From contig NZ_CP091881.1 of assembly GCF_022163125.1 (NCBI RefSeq), forward strand, positions 5,580,001-5,644,000: 64,000 nucleotides of DNA, in the 5' to 3' direction. Both the position numbers and the translations under genes were made by a program. Each line of letters opens with the position of its first letter. Position 1 is the stretch's first letter. Below, one piece after another: positions 1-8,106 of the stretch. The notes under the pieces were generated by a model. The model did not search any database and was not told the DNA's origin. It saw only the letters and a program-made list of their open reading frames with translations. This DNA comes from Paenibacillus sp. HWE-109 (GTDB lineage: Bacteria > Bacillota > Bacilli > Paenibacillales > NBRC-103111).

Positions 1-755
1 CGAATCAGCAGCCAGGAGTCCTGAATTCCCAGAACGTTCCCCATGCCATTCTGAATTTGTTTCATGCGGCGTCCCAGACTGTCGTTAGCTACAACCGCTA
101 GACCAGCGAGAACATCACTGTGTCCGCCGAGGAATTTAGTTGCGCTATGCAGAACGATATCAATGCCCAGCTCAATTGGACGTTGATGATAGGGAGTCAT
201 GAAGGTATTGTCGAGCATCGTCAGCAAATCATGCTCTTTGGCAAAAGCAGCGACCTCGCTGATATCTGTAATGCGCAGCGTCGGATTAGACGGCGTTTCG
301 ATGAATACCGCCCTTGTGTTGGAACGAAGAGCTGCGCGTACTTGCGCAATATCTGTCATATCAACGAACGTGGACTCAATCCCCATCCGATTCATGATGG
401 TAGTAAGCAAACGATAAGTGCCGCCATACACATCTTCCGTACAGATGACGTGATCTCCCTGAGAAAGCAGCATAAGCGCGGAAGAAATCGCCGCCATGCC
501 GGAGGCAAATGCGAAGCCGCGTGTACCGCCTTCCAGCAAGGCTATGTAATCTTCCAATGCCTGACGGGTTGGGTTGCCCGAACGCGTATAATCATACTCT
601 GGCGAAGACTCGAGGTCCGCTTGATGGAAGGTAGAAGCTTGGTACAAGGGCACGCTGGATGCCCCTGTCGCCTCATCAATTTCAGCGCCAAAATGAATCA
701 GTTTCGTTGCGAACTTGCCTTGAGGCTTGCGTTTATCATCAGATGGATGGCTCAT
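1..755 (-). CDS. metC: Cystathionine beta-lyase MetC (3' end missing)
   Basis: PLP-dependent Cys/Met-metabolism enzyme that cleaves cystathionine to homocysteine, pyruvate and ammonia in methionine synthesis. Only the first ~251 residues are in the window; the gene runs off the left edge. Visible are the N-terminal substrate-site motif YDYTRSGNPTR, the cofactor-site stretch FASGMAAIS, ETPSNPT, and SATKFLGGHSD, whose lysine is the PLP-binding residue. The ATG overlaps the TGA of metI by four bases (ATGA), so translation is probably coupled. It is the last visible gene of metA-metI-metC and shares their SAM-riboswitch control. MetC is chosen over a gamma-synthase because a MetI-like paralogue lies directly upstream, as in B. 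subtilis; the two differ mainly in substrate. Confidence 0.9.
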   Translation of the reverse strand, partial: MSHPSDDKRKPQGKFATKLIHFGAEIDEATGASSVPLYQASTFHQADLESSPEYDYTRSGNPTRQALEDYIALLEGGTRGFAFASGMAAISSALMLLSQGDHVICTEDVYGGTYRLLTTIMNRMGIESTFVDMTDIAQVRAALRSNTRAVFIETPSNPTLRITDISEVAAFAKEHDLLTMLDNTFMTPYHQRPIELGIDIVLHSATKFLGGHSDVLAGLAVVANDSLGRRMKQIQNGMGNVLGIQDSWLLI

Positions 756-1924
756 GAACGGATTTCTCCTTCGATTTCGGCTTGTGCTTGGCTTAATGCG
801 TTGGCAAGGTCTGCAATCAAGTCATCGATATGTTCAATACCGACTGAGAAACGAAGAAGACGATCGTCCACACCAATTTGTTGGCGAATTTCAAGCGGGA
901 TATCCGCATGGGTTTGCACAGCAGGGTAAGTCATAAGGGATTCAACGCCGCCTAAGCTTTCTGCAAAAGCAATTAGTTGAATGTGGCGCAGGATCGGTTC
1001 AATCAACCGGGCGTCAGCAACTTTAAAGGAGAATATCCCCGTATTTCCGCTGGATTGCTTATTTTGCACCGCATAGCCAGGATGTGTTTCCAATGCCGGG
1101 TAGTACACTTCATCGATAAGCGGATGCGCGAGCAAGAAATTAGCAATCGCGGTTGCATTCTGCTCATGACGTTCCATCCGCAGTGCGAGTGTCTTCATGC
1201 CTCTCATCAACAGCCAACTGTCTTGCGGTCCAAGGACCGCTCCGATAGAGTTGTGCAAGAACGCCATTTGCTCGGAAAGCTCTTTGCCCTTCGTCACGAT
1301 AAGGCCGGCAAGCACGTCATTGTGTCCGCCCAAATACTTCGTGGCGCTATGAACAACGACATCGGCTCCAAGCTCGATCGGACGCTGCAAATAAGGTGTT
1401 AGCAATGTGTTATCCACGATGGAAACAATGCCCTTCTTACGGGCCCATGTACATACGAGTTCAATGTCCGTTATCATCATCAAAGGGTTGGTCGGCGTTT
1501 CAATAACCAAACCTTTGGTATTCGGTTGGTACGCTGCTTCCAGACCATCCAAATCATTCGTATCCACGTACGTAGCCGTCACACCGAAACGAGACATGAT
1601 TTTCTCTAGCAGACGATACGTACCGCCATATAAATCCAAGGAAACGATCAAGTGATCTCCTTGGCTGAAGTAAGCAAAGATCGTTTGCAGCGCAGCCATC
1701 CCTGAGGAACAAGCAAACCCAGCGTCTCCGGATTCCAACTGAGCAATGGCATCCTCAAGCACCTTGCGTGTCGGACTTTTGGTGCGGGCATAATCAAAAC
1801 CAGTGCTTTGACCTAGCTTCGGATGACGGAAAGCAGTAGCTTGATAAACAGGGAAGCTTACAGCCCCGGTAACAGGTTCTTCAATGGAGCCAATTTGAGC
1901 GAGACGACTTTCGATTTTCAACAA
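752..1924 (-). CDS. metI: Cystathionine gamma-synthase / O-acetylhomoserine thiolyase MetI
   Basis: PLP enzyme joining acylated homoserine to cysteine (giving cystathionine) or to sulfide (giving homocysteine). It has the family landmarks FDYARTKSPTR, CSSGMAALQT, ETPTNPL and SATKYLGGHND with the PLP lysine, and a C-terminal SVGIEHIDDL. The open frame extends to 1987, inside metA, but a GAGGAGG site lies 8 nt before a TTG at 1924, where similarity to MetI begins; that start gives 390 residues, near the B. subtilis length. It lies 34 nt after metA and overlaps metC by 4 nt. The partner MetA looks acetyl-specific, so O-acetylhomoserine is the likely substrate. Confidence 0.9.
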   Translation of the reverse strand: MLKIESRLAQIGSIEEPVTGAVSFPVYQATAFRHPKLGQSTGFDYARTKSPTRKVLEDAIAQLESGDAGFACSSGMAALQTIFAYFSQGDHLIVSLDLYGGTYRLLEKIMSRFGVTATYVDTNDLDGLEAAYQPNTKGLVIETPTNPLMMITDIELVCTWARKKGIVSIVDNTLLTPYLQRPIELGADVVVHSATKYLGGHNDVLAGLIVTKGKELSEQMAFLHNSIGAVLGPQDSWLLMRGMKTLALRMERHEQNATAIANFLLAHPLIDEVYYPALETHPGYAVQNKQSSGNTGIFSFKVADARLIEPILRHIQLIAFAESLGGVESLMTYPAVQTHADIPLEIRQQIGVDDRLLRFSVGIEHIDDLIADLANALSQAQAEIEGEIRS

Positions 1925-1958
1925 AGGGAGTTCCTCCTCATGGGTATGGATTTCAATT

Positions 1959-2903
1959 TTACAATTGCGAGCTGGCCCAGCTTTCATTAATGTTCACGTT
2001 TAATTCAAAAGGTGTCTCTTGATACACGTAATAATTCAACCAGTTGGAGAATAGCAAGTTCGCATGCGCTCTCCATGTGTTGTAAGGCTGTCTGCTAGGA
2101 TCATTATTCGGGTAATAATTGCGTGGAATCTCAATTTCAAGCCCCTTGTTTACATCCCGATCGTACTCCCACTTCAAGGAATTCGCATCGTATTCGGAAT
2201 GGCCCGTGACGAAAATATGTTTTCCGTCCCGCGTAGCCGCGATATAGACACCGGAATCCTCTGATTCAGCTAAAATCTCCAAGTCTGGACATCGTACAAT
2301 GTCGTCCCGACGAATGTCCGTGTGGCGCGATTGCGGAACATTGAACACTTCGTCAAAGCCGCGCAGCAGCTTCGTATTCGGCACGCCAACGGTATGTGGG
2401 AATACACCGAACATCTTCTGCTCCAAGGCAAACTTGCGCACACCGAAGTGATGGTATAGACCCGCTTGAGCAGCCCAACAAATATGCAAGGTGGAAGTGA
2501 CGTTTTGCTTGCTCCAGTTCAGGATCTGCGTCAATTCCTCCCAGTAATTCACATCTTCGAATTCCATTTGTTCCACTGGGGCACCTGTAATGATCATGCC
2601 GTCCAGCTTCTCATCTTTAATATCGTCAAAAGTTTTATAGAACATTTCCAAATGCTCAGCGGACGTGTTCTTAGATGTATGAGTTTTCGGATGCAAAAGA
2701 ACGAATTCCACCTGCAGCGGGGTGTTCCCAATCAAACGCAGCAATTGCGTTTCCGTCGTTTCCTTCGTTGGCATTAAATTCAGCAAAGCAATGCGAAGCG
2801 GACGTATATCCTGATGATACGCGACGGATTCATCCATAGTGAAGATGTTCTCTTGGTTTAAAATTTCTTTGGCTGGCAGGTTGTCTGGAATCTTGATCGG
2901 CAT
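1959..2903 (-). CDS. metA: Homoserine O-acetyltransferase (MetA family)
   Basis: Activates homoserine for methionine synthesis by acylating its hydroxyl group. The 314-residue protein matches MetA end to end, with catalytic Cys142 (in ICWAAQAG), His235 and Glu237 (in TGHSEYD). Residue 111 is glutamate (GAPVEQ). In the characterised MetA family Glu111 goes with acetyl-CoA and Gly111 with succinyl-CoA, so acetyl transfer is inferred. The ATG at 2903 is 8 nt after AAAGGAG; a GTG three codons upstream abuts the ribosome site and is unlikely. First gene of the operon, directly behind the SAM riboswitch. Confidence 0.92.
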   Translation of the reverse strand: MPIKIPDNLPAKEILNQENIFTMDESVAYHQDIRPLRIALLNLMPTKETTETQLLRLIGNTPLQVEFVLLHPKTHTSKNTSAEHLEMFYKTFDDIKDEKLDGMIITGAPVEQMEFEDVNYWEELTQILNWSKQNVTSTLHICWAAQAGLYHHFGVRKFALEQKMFGVFPHTVGVPNTKLLRGFDEVFNVPQSRHTDIRRDDIVRCPDLEILAESEDSGVYIAATRDGKHIFVTGHSEYDANSLKWEYDRDVNKGLEIEIPRNYYPNNDPSRQPYNTWRAHANLLFSNWLNYYVYQETPFELNVNINESWASSQL

Positions 2904-2949
2904 CCTGTTCACTCCTTTTCATAAGGGTTAAATGGGTTGTAAATGCAAA

Positions 2950-3133
2950 AATGACCTTCTCTGGGATCAGAGAAAGGCCATGGAAAATCAAAGTCAATGT
3001 CCTTCTCTTATCTCCCAGATTCGCGATGATTCGCGTTTCCGCAAGAATTAGCACCGTGCATTCCTTTGTTTCCAAAGGTTTGTCGGTTGCCGGGTGTCAT
3101 AGGGCTAGTCCCTCCACCTACTCTTGATAAGAA
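2950..3133 (-). promoter_or_regulatory. SAM-I riboswitch (S-box) upstream of metA
   Basis: Read on the minus strand, the leader starts with CTTATCAAGAG and continues with GGTGGAGGGACTAGCCC, TGACACCCGGCAACC, CACGGTGCTAATTC and closing GAGATAAGAG (3013-3004): the S-box consensus in order. The aptamer spans about 3133-3001. A terminator hairpin with arms CCTTTCTCTG/CAGAGAAGG sits at 2978-2954, followed by a short T-rich stretch. Known S-box logic: bound SAM favours the terminator and switches the met operon off. Confidence 0.95.
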
Positions 3134-3254
3134 AATGTAACGTATGCGATTAAAAATATCATATCCATAAATCTAAGGAAAGTCAAGGCGTTATCTGGCC
3201 CTAAAATAAACTTCAAATCTAAAATTTGTAATGCCTTGTCCGCTTATGATATGA

Positions 3255-3273
3255 TTGATACAAAATGTATCAA
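3255..3273. promoter_or_regulatory. Perfect 8-bp palindrome, putative operator
   Basis: TTGATACA-AAA-TGTATCAA is a perfect inverted repeat about 100 bp upstream of the small gene at 3371. It directly follows a possible sigma-A promoter (TTGTAA, 18 nt, TATGAT), which would place it at the transcription start like a repressor site. The regulator is unknown, and a leader-RNA hairpin is also possible. Confidence 0.45.
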
Positions 3274-3370
3274 GAAGATCTGTTTAAGATCACTTTGAAC
3301 ATGGGTATATAAATAAGTAAGAGTTATTGCTCAACCGTTTCCTACATTAATAGTAGAAAAGAGGTCTACC

Positions 3371-3598
3371 ATGACAACTGAAACATCTGACAATTTCTCC
3401 GCCTTCGCCTCCTTAAATCGGTATTTTACGCTAAGTCAATCATCGAAACCGACGCTTCAACAAGCAGAAGAGGCCGCAGCCGCGCTATATCGCATGTATG
3501 GAGCAGACACAGAAGAAGAGTTGCTGCTGAAGGATGACCCCGAATTAATCGAGATTTATAACGAAACGAAAAATAAGATTTTCAGTGCCGCCATGTGA
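3371..3598 (+). CDS. Small protein of unknown function (75 aa)
   Basis: A 75-residue acidic soluble protein with no signal peptide or membrane segment. The middle (TLQQAEEAAAALYRMYGADT) and the C-terminal part look helical. The ATG follows GAGG in AAAGAGGTCTACC, and the stop codon lies inside the downstream terminator hairpin, which supports a compact single-gene transcript. A perfect palindrome lies upstream. I do not recognise the family. Confidence 0.7.
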   Translation: MTTETSDNFSAFASLNRYFTLSQSSKPTLQQAEEAAAALYRMYGADTEEELLLKDDPELIEIYNETKNKIFSAAM

Positions 3599-3620
3599 TT
3601 TCATGGCGGTTATTTTTTTG
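3586..3620 (+). terminator. Intrinsic terminator
   Basis: The hairpin GCCGCCATG / CATGGCGGT followed by TATTTTTTT. The left arm contains the last codons and stop of the 75-aa gene. Confidence 0.9.
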
Positions 3621-3690
3621 ACACCGATTGTGCTAATTTCCCATACTGTATCTAAGCAGCAAATGCCTGCAGTGAACTAAACTTTTTGGC

Positions 3691-3719
3691 TTGAAAGCAG
3701 GTATATGAAGGGTTATACT
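3691..3719 (+). promoter_or_regulatory. Sigma-A promoter for the corA leader
   Basis: TTGAAA at 3691-3696 and TATACT at 3714-3719 with 17 bp between. It predicts a start near 3726 and a leader of about 180 nt before corA. Confidence 0.7.
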
Positions 3720-3762
3720 AGACAAGTATTATTCGACACGGACGACAAAGGGGGGCATACGT

Positions 3763-3855
3763 ATGGACGGAGAACCGAGGAGTAGCATCTGCAAGTTTGG
3801 CAAACAATTTCATAGTGTAGGAATGCAGTCGGTTATTCCTTCATTCGGAGCCTAG
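3763..3855 (+). CDS. Possible 30-aa leader peptide upstream of corA
   Basis: A 31-codon frame beginning MDGEPRSSICKFGKQF and ending IPSFGA then TAG. Its ATG follows a strong AAAGGGGGG site by 6-7 nt. It lies entirely within the predicted corA transcript and ends 50 nt before corA. Leader peptides that control Mg2+ transporters are known in enterobacteria (corL, mgtL); a similar role here is only an inference. It could also be a chance frame in a structured leader. Confidence 0.45.
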   Translation: MDGEPRSSICKFGKQFHSVGMQSVIPSFGA

Positions 3856-3905
3856 TACTGCCCGATGAACACAACCGGCTGATTCCATGCAAAGGGGTGG
3901 ATCAG

Positions 3906-4841
3906 ATGAAAACACGGTGGGTTCAAGATGGCATTTTTACGTTAGTTGATGACGTGACTGTCGCACTTACGCCTCCAACGAGAGGCTTTTATTGGATTGA
4001 CGCGGGAATCGAAGATTTAGAACTTCTTCAGCCTATGTTCCATCTCCATGACTTGGCGGTCGAGGACTGCTTAAGTGAAGAGGAACAGCGTCCCAAAATT
4101 GAAATTTATGATTCCCATTATTTTATTGTGATTAATAGCATTCGTTTCGATGACGAGGAGATTTTCCTTCGTGCACTCAATATTTTCCTAAGCAAACATG
4201 TCATTATCACCGTTACACGGCAGAAAATTAATGAAATCCGTGCCCTAAAGCCATTCCTCTGGGAAGAGGAAGTGAACAGCGCCGACCGATTCCTCTACCA
4301 TCTCGTCGATCTTGTCGTCGATAATTACGTCGCCGTTGGCGATCGTATCGAGGCCAAGATTGAAAAGCTGGAAGAAGACATCCTCATGGCTACCAAGAAA
4401 TCTCATTTGAATGAGATTATTGGGCTTCGTTCCGAAATTCTCTGGCTCAAAAAAGTGCTGGTTCCGCAGCGCGATGTCATTGGAACTTTAGGCAAGAAAG
4501 AACTTAGATTGATTGATCATCAATTGCAAAAGTATTTTGGCGATATTTATGAGAACGCCGTGAAAATCGTCGATACCTTCGATACGCTGCGCGATCTGAT
4601 GGGCAACTTACGAGAGGCTTACCAGTCCAGCCTAGCGAACCGAGCGAATGATATCATGCGCGTCTTCACGGCGCTGACAACTATCTTCATGCCGCTAACC
4701 TTCATCACCGGCGTGTTCGGGATGAACTTCGATAATATTCTAGGACTGCATGTTGCTCATGGCGATGAATTTGTGCTAGCCTTCATGGGCGTACTAGGCA
4801 TTGCGATGTATATCCTTTTCCGAAAAAAAGAATGGCTATGA
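3906..4841 (+). CDS. corA: CorA-family magnesium/divalent cation channel
   Basis: Homopentameric inner-membrane channel for Mg2+ (or Co2+/Ni2+). The large N-terminal cytoplasmic domain is followed by a long stalk helix and two C-terminal membrane segments (about 250-271 and 288-305). The selectivity signature GMN is at about 272-274 in VFGMNFDN. The C-terminus RKKEWL is basic, as usual for CorA. The ATG at 3906 is 8 nt after AAAGGGG; a GTG three codons upstream overlaps that site. At 311 residues the length is normal. It stands alone behind its own promoter and leader. Confidence 0.92.
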   Translation: MKTRWVQDGIFTLVDDVTVALTPPTRGFYWIDAGIEDLELLQPMFHLHDLAVEDCLSEEEQRPKIEIYDSHYFIVINSIRFDDEEIFLRALNIFLSKHVIITVTRQKINEIRALKPFLWEEEVNSADRFLYHLVDLVVDNYVAVGDRIEAKIEKLEEDILMATKKSHLNEIIGLRSEILWLKKVLVPQRDVIGTLGKKELRLIDHQLQKYFGDIYENAVKIVDTFDTLRDLMGNLREAYQSSLANRANDIMRVFTALTTIFMPLTFITGVFGMNFDNILGLHVAHGDEFVLAFMGVLGIAMYILFRKKEWL

Positions 4842-4859
4842 ACGAATCCGCGGAACACA

Positions 4860-4909
4860 AGATAAGGGCTTCTTGCAAGCAGCACGCTGCTAACAAGAAG
4901 CCCTTATCT
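4860..4909. terminator. Long perfect hairpin between corA and tyrS
   Basis: A perfect 16-bp stem, AGATAAGGGCTTCTTG / CAAGAAGCCCTTATCT, with an 18-nt loop, between the convergent corA and tyrS stops. It probably ends both transcripts, although the T-tracts are weak on both sides. Confidence 0.75.
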
Positions 4910-4912
4910 GAT

Positions 4913-6172
4913 TTAAACCAACTTAATTTGAATAAATTTACGTTTACCTACCTGCACAATATCTCCGTCACTCGGCTCAATTGATGCTTGAATATCCGTT
5001 ATCTTTTGTTCATTGATCCTCACTGCACCCTGCTCCACGCTTCGTCTTGCATCGCCGTTAGAAACACTCATGCCCAGATTAACGAGAAGTTGAATGATGG
5101 AGAGCTGGCCGTTGGCCAGCTGACTAACAGGCAGCTGCCCTTCCTCCATTTCATCCGGCAATGCCTTCTTCTGAAAGACGGTTATGAAATGCTGCTCAGC
5201 TTCATCTGCCGCTTGTTCGTTATGGTACATGCGGACGTAGGATTTGGCCAGCTTCAGCTTTGCATCTCTTGGGTGGACCGTCCCTGCTTCCAAACCTTCC
5301 TTCAGCTTATCCAAGTCTTCATTGGACAACATCGTCGTCAACTCATAGTACTTGATCATGAGGGTATCTGGAATTGACATCGTTTTACCGAAAATATCGT
5401 TCGGGTGCTCATCGATGCCGATGTAATTGCGCAGACTCTTGCTCATCTTCTGGACACCATCGAGTCCTTCCAGCAGCGGCATCAGAATAGCCACCTGCCC
5501 TTCTTTCATCTCGTAAGCCCCTTGCAGTGTGCGGCCCATCAAAATATTGAAGGTCTGGTCGGTCCCCCCCAGTTCAATGTCTGTTTCAAGCGAAACCGAA
5601 TCATAGGCCTGCATCAAGGGATAGAAAAACTCATGCACATGTATGGGCTGATTGGCTGCATATCTTTTGGCAAAATCGTCCCGTTCAAGCATGCGCGCTA
5701 CCGTAACTTTGCCCGCCAGCTTGAGCACATCATCAAACTTCAGCGCTCCTAGCCAACTTGAATTGTAGTAAAAGGTCGTTTTGGTAAAATCCAAAATTTT
5801 GGTCAGTTGTGTCTGATAGGTCTGCGCATTATGCTGCACATCTTCCTCGGACAACTGTTTGCGCGTTTCCGATTTGCCTGTAGGATCCCCGATCCGCCCT
5901 GTGAAGTCGCCAATAATGAGCTGCACCTCATGCCCCAAATCCTGAAATTGCCGCAGTTTCTGCAAGACGACGGTATGACCGATGTGAATATCGGGAGCAG
6001 ATGGGTCTAGCCCCAATTTCACTCTCAGGGGAATGCCAGTCACCACCGCTTTGATAATTTTCTGTTTGAGCGCTTCTTCCGGCACAATGCTAGCAGTACC
6101 TCGTTTGATGATGAGAAGCTGACGTTCTACTTCCTTCTGTTGTTCATCGGTTAACTGATTCCATGTCAACAT
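4913..6172 (-). CDS. tyrS: Tyrosyl-tRNA synthetase
   Basis: Class I aminoacyl-tRNA synthetase that charges tRNA-Tyr in the cytoplasm. HIGH is at residues 63-66 (DIHIGHT) and KMSKS at about 243 (VQKMSKSLRNY). GDFTGRIGDPTGKSE and the C-terminal S4-like RNA-binding region (SNGDARRSVEQGAVRIN) are present. 419 residues is normal for the TyrZ-like branch. ATG follows GGAGGAGGAGGG. Expression is controlled by an upstream T-box whose specifier codon is UAC (Tyr), which confirms the amino acid. Confidence 0.96.
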   Translation of the reverse strand: MLTWNQLTDEQQKEVERQLLIIKRGTASIVPEEALKQKIIKAVVTGIPLRVKLGLDPSAPDIHIGHTVVLQKLRQFQDLGHEVQLIIGDFTGRIGDPTGKSETRKQLSEEDVQHNAQTYQTQLTKILDFTKTTFYYNSSWLGALKFDDVLKLAGKVTVARMLERDDFAKRYAANQPIHVHEFFYPLMQAYDSVSLETDIELGGTDQTFNILMGRTLQGAYEMKEGQVAILMPLLEGLDGVQKMSKSLRNYIGIDEHPNDIFGKTMSIPDTLMIKYYELTTMLSNEDLDKLKEGLEAGTVHPRDAKLKLAKSYVRMYHNEQAADEAEQHFITVFQKKALPDEMEEGQLPVSQLANGQLSIIQLLVNLGMSVSNGDARRSVEQGAVRINEQKITDIQASIEPSDGDIVQVGKRKFIQIKLV

Positions 6173-6203
6173 ATGATCCCTCCTCCTCCAAATGAGAACA
6201 CAA

Positions 6204-6490
6204 AAAAGACAACCTCCTTGTCCACAAAGGGACGAGAAGATTGTCTCGCGGTACCACCCTAATTAAAGAGAACGATTTGCCAATTGCGCGCAAAAATTCC
6301 CTTTCACTTCGTTATTTAACGACAAATAAATGCCGGGTATAAGCTACTGGTGCCCTTGCGGACAGGTTCCCTTAACCAACTCAGAACTGTAATTCAGAAC
6401 TATGCTTGCATCGGTTTGCACCTGACACCGACTCTCTGCAGCAGTGGCATTTCTCCTACTTAGGGCGCAGCCCCTGTTCGTCATCGCTTT
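6204..6490 (-). promoter_or_regulatory. T-box leader (tyrosine) of tyrS
   Basis: The minus strand carries the T-box core AGGGTGGTACCGCG at 6260-6247, followed by a terminator (GACAATCTTCTCGTCC ... GGACAAGGAGGTTGTC, then TTTTTT) at about 6243-6204. In stem I, a TAC triplet at 6391-6389 lies in GAATTACAGTTCTGAG, where the specifier is expected; UAC is a tyrosine codon. Known logic: uncharged tRNA-Tyr stabilises the antiterminator and lets tyrS be read. Confidence 0.95.
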
Positions 6491-6544
6491 GCTTGATATG
6501 TAGATTATTGATTATTTAAACACATTAGCTGACCGCTGTCAATC

Positions 6545-7558
6545 TTAGCTTGCCGCTTGCCCGCTAAGACTCTCTTTCTCCCTGCGGAAACGCAAGCGGA
6601 GCAGGCGCAGCCACTCGTAGGCTCGGTCGAGTTCTTTCCCTTTGAGCTCTTCCGTGCCGATCAGCCGCTGCAGCACTGGCTTCAGATACCGGTCACCTTC
6701 GGATTCAAAAGCGTTCCACGCTTTTATTTGCTCTTCGTCGGCGATCGAAATCAGTTCCGCTTCAACAAGCGGATCCATATCATAGCCCTCTCTGTCCAAT
6801 TCCTCTACCCAGAGCAGAAGCTCCCGGCGAGGCATCGTTAAGACAGCCTGAAGGTCCCCTAAGCTGCCTCCGCCTGCCACGATTTCCAGCAGCTTGCGCT
6901 TGCTGACTTCGCGATCCAGCTCCATACGCAGCTTCTGCTCTTTCTGAGCGAGCAGCCATGCATCGAATTTGGCGGTATCGACACGCTTAGCCACCCAGTC
7001 TAGCGGAAAGCCGTTCGTACGCGTGTGCTCAGCTGTCAGCAGCAGCACGTCTGCCGCGTACATCGCCGTCTTCTGCTCGCCAAAGCCTGGGAGCTGCTGC
7101 AGCTCCTCCTTACTTTGCGGCAGGAAAACAGAGATCATCCGCAGCACACGGTTTGTGGCGAGGATGTACGGTGCTTTCCCCTCACGGGCAGCCTGCTCTC
7201 TTCGCCAAGCACGCAGTGATTCGTATACCTCTTCACTTGGATTCTCTTCACAGTAGTACGTCAGCATCTGCGACATTCTAGCCTTGCCGGACAACGTTTG
7301 TGCCGATTCCAAGTCCGTATGAACTAAGGGCCGAAAGCCAAATCTTACTTTCTCACGCAGCCCTTGACGGAAGGCACCCAGCATTTCATCCCAGCTTAAT
7401 CCCTGGTACCATTCATCTTGCATCAGCTTGCCTGCTTGATCAGGCTCACTCCACAGGACACTCCAAATGCCTTGATCTTCGCCAATTGAGATTTGTGCTG
7501 ATAGGACGCTATGATCCCCCATTTCCTTCTCCAATGTGTTCAAAAAAACAATGTTCAT
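6545..7558 (-). CDS. HRDC-domain protein of unknown function
   Basis: A 337-residue soluble protein. The middle (about 110-185) holds an HRDC-like nucleic-acid-binding helical domain: YILATNRVLRMIS followed by LQQLPGFGEQKTAMYAADVL. The rest is charged and helical. HRDC domains usually sit on RecQ or RNase D, but no helicase or nuclease motif is visible. The ATG at 7558 follows GGGAGGAG by 6 nt; the open frame extends seven codons further. It has its own promoter and a terminator-like hairpin in its leader. It may bind nucleic acid, but the function is unknown. Confidence 0.75.
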   Translation of the reverse strand: MNIVFLNTLEKEMGDHSVLSAQISIGEDQGIWSVLWSEPDQAGKLMQDEWYQGLSWDEMLGAFRQGLREKVRFGFRPLVHTDLESAQTLSGKARMSQMLTYYCEENPSEEVYESLRAWRREQAAREGKAPYILATNRVLRMISVFLPQSKEELQQLPGFGEQKTAMYAADVLLLTAEHTRTNGFPLDWVAKRVDTAKFDAWLLAQKEQKLRMELDREVSKRKLLEIVAGGGSLGDLQAVLTMPRRELLLWVEELDREGYDMDPLVEAELISIADEEQIKAWNAFESEGDRYLKPVLQRLIGTEELKGKELDRAYEWLRLLRLRFRREKESLSGQAAS

Positions 7559-7596
7559 TCTTTCTCCTCCCAACGACACAAAATAGTTTCAGAAAA

Positions 7597-7636
7597 CGAA
7601 AAAGCACCCAATCAGCGCTAGGCTGAAAAGGTGCTT
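7597..7636 (-). terminator. Intrinsic terminator inside the HRDC gene leader
   Basis: Minus-strand AAGCACC..TCAGC-loop-GCTGA..GGTGCTT followed by TTTTT. It lies 40-80 nt upstream of the ATG at 7558 and downstream of the predicted promoter, so it would stop most transcripts before the gene unless prevented. Confidence 0.75.
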
Positions 7637-7655
7637 CCCTCTTCCTAATATCCAT

Positions 7656-7684
7656 ATTGTACCATGTCTGTCAGATAGGCGCAA
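7656..7684 (-). promoter_or_regulatory. Predicted sigma-A promoter for the HRDC gene
   Basis: Minus-strand TTGCGC (7684-7679), 17 bp, TACAAT (7661-7656). Confidence 0.55.
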
Positions 7685-7692
7685 GATAAGTT

Positions 7693-7720
7693 TTGTTGAC
7701 AGGCTGATATCGGTTATAAT
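7693..7720 (+). promoter_or_regulatory. Sigma-A promoter for the DUF3055-like gene
   Basis: TATAAT at 7715-7720, with TTGTTG 16 bp upstream (7693-7698); an overlapping TTGACA is only 13 bp away. Confidence 0.6.
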
Positions 7721-7754
7721 GAATTGCATACTAGAAAGAGAATGGAGGGCCCTT

Positions 7755-8048
7755 ATGTCTGATTATGACTTTTTATACGATCATCAAGAAGAAACGACAA
7801 CACGGTTCGTCTGTTTTGTTGGCAATGCTTTACACCGTTTCGATCTTGCCATTATGACTACAAGCCGTTTTTTCGGTAAAAAACTCGTGATCGATTTGCA
7901 ATCCGGCCGCAGTGCTGTAATGGGTCCCGATGATTTGGCCGAAGAAGGCTACCTGGAGCATGTGTTCAAATTGAATGAAGAGCAAGCCCTGGAATTGAAC
8001 GAATTCTTATCGCAAGTAATCGGTTCTATTCATTTTACGGATATTTAA
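7755..8048 (+). CDS. DUF3055/SAV0927-like small protein
   Basis: A 97-residue soluble protein beginning MSDYDFLYDHQEETTTRFV, with a central beta-rich part (VIDLQSGRSAVMGPDDL) and a helical acidic C-terminus (NEEQALELNEFLSQVI). It resembles the short Firmicutes family DUF3055, which has no known function; this is recall of sequence style, not a search. The ATG at 7755 is 7 nt after GGAGG; the open frame begins 12 codons earlier without a ribosome site. Confidence 0.75.
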   Translation: MSDYDFLYDHQEETTTRFVCFVGNALHRFDLAIMTTSRFFGKKLVIDLQSGRSAVMGPDDLAEEGYLEHVFKLNEEQALELNEFLSQVIGSIHFTDI

Positions 8049-8106
8049 GCTCTTCGCGGGGGACACTGGAAAAAGCTTGAGCAACCCTGAAAAGGAGGCT
8101 TTTTTC

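Noticed and set aside
120..929. 269-codon plus-strand frame
   Set aside because: Antisense to metC and metI, whose motifs are unmistakable.
2830..3075. 81-codon minus-strand frame across the metA leader
   Set aside because: It runs through the SAM riboswitch and has no ribosome site.
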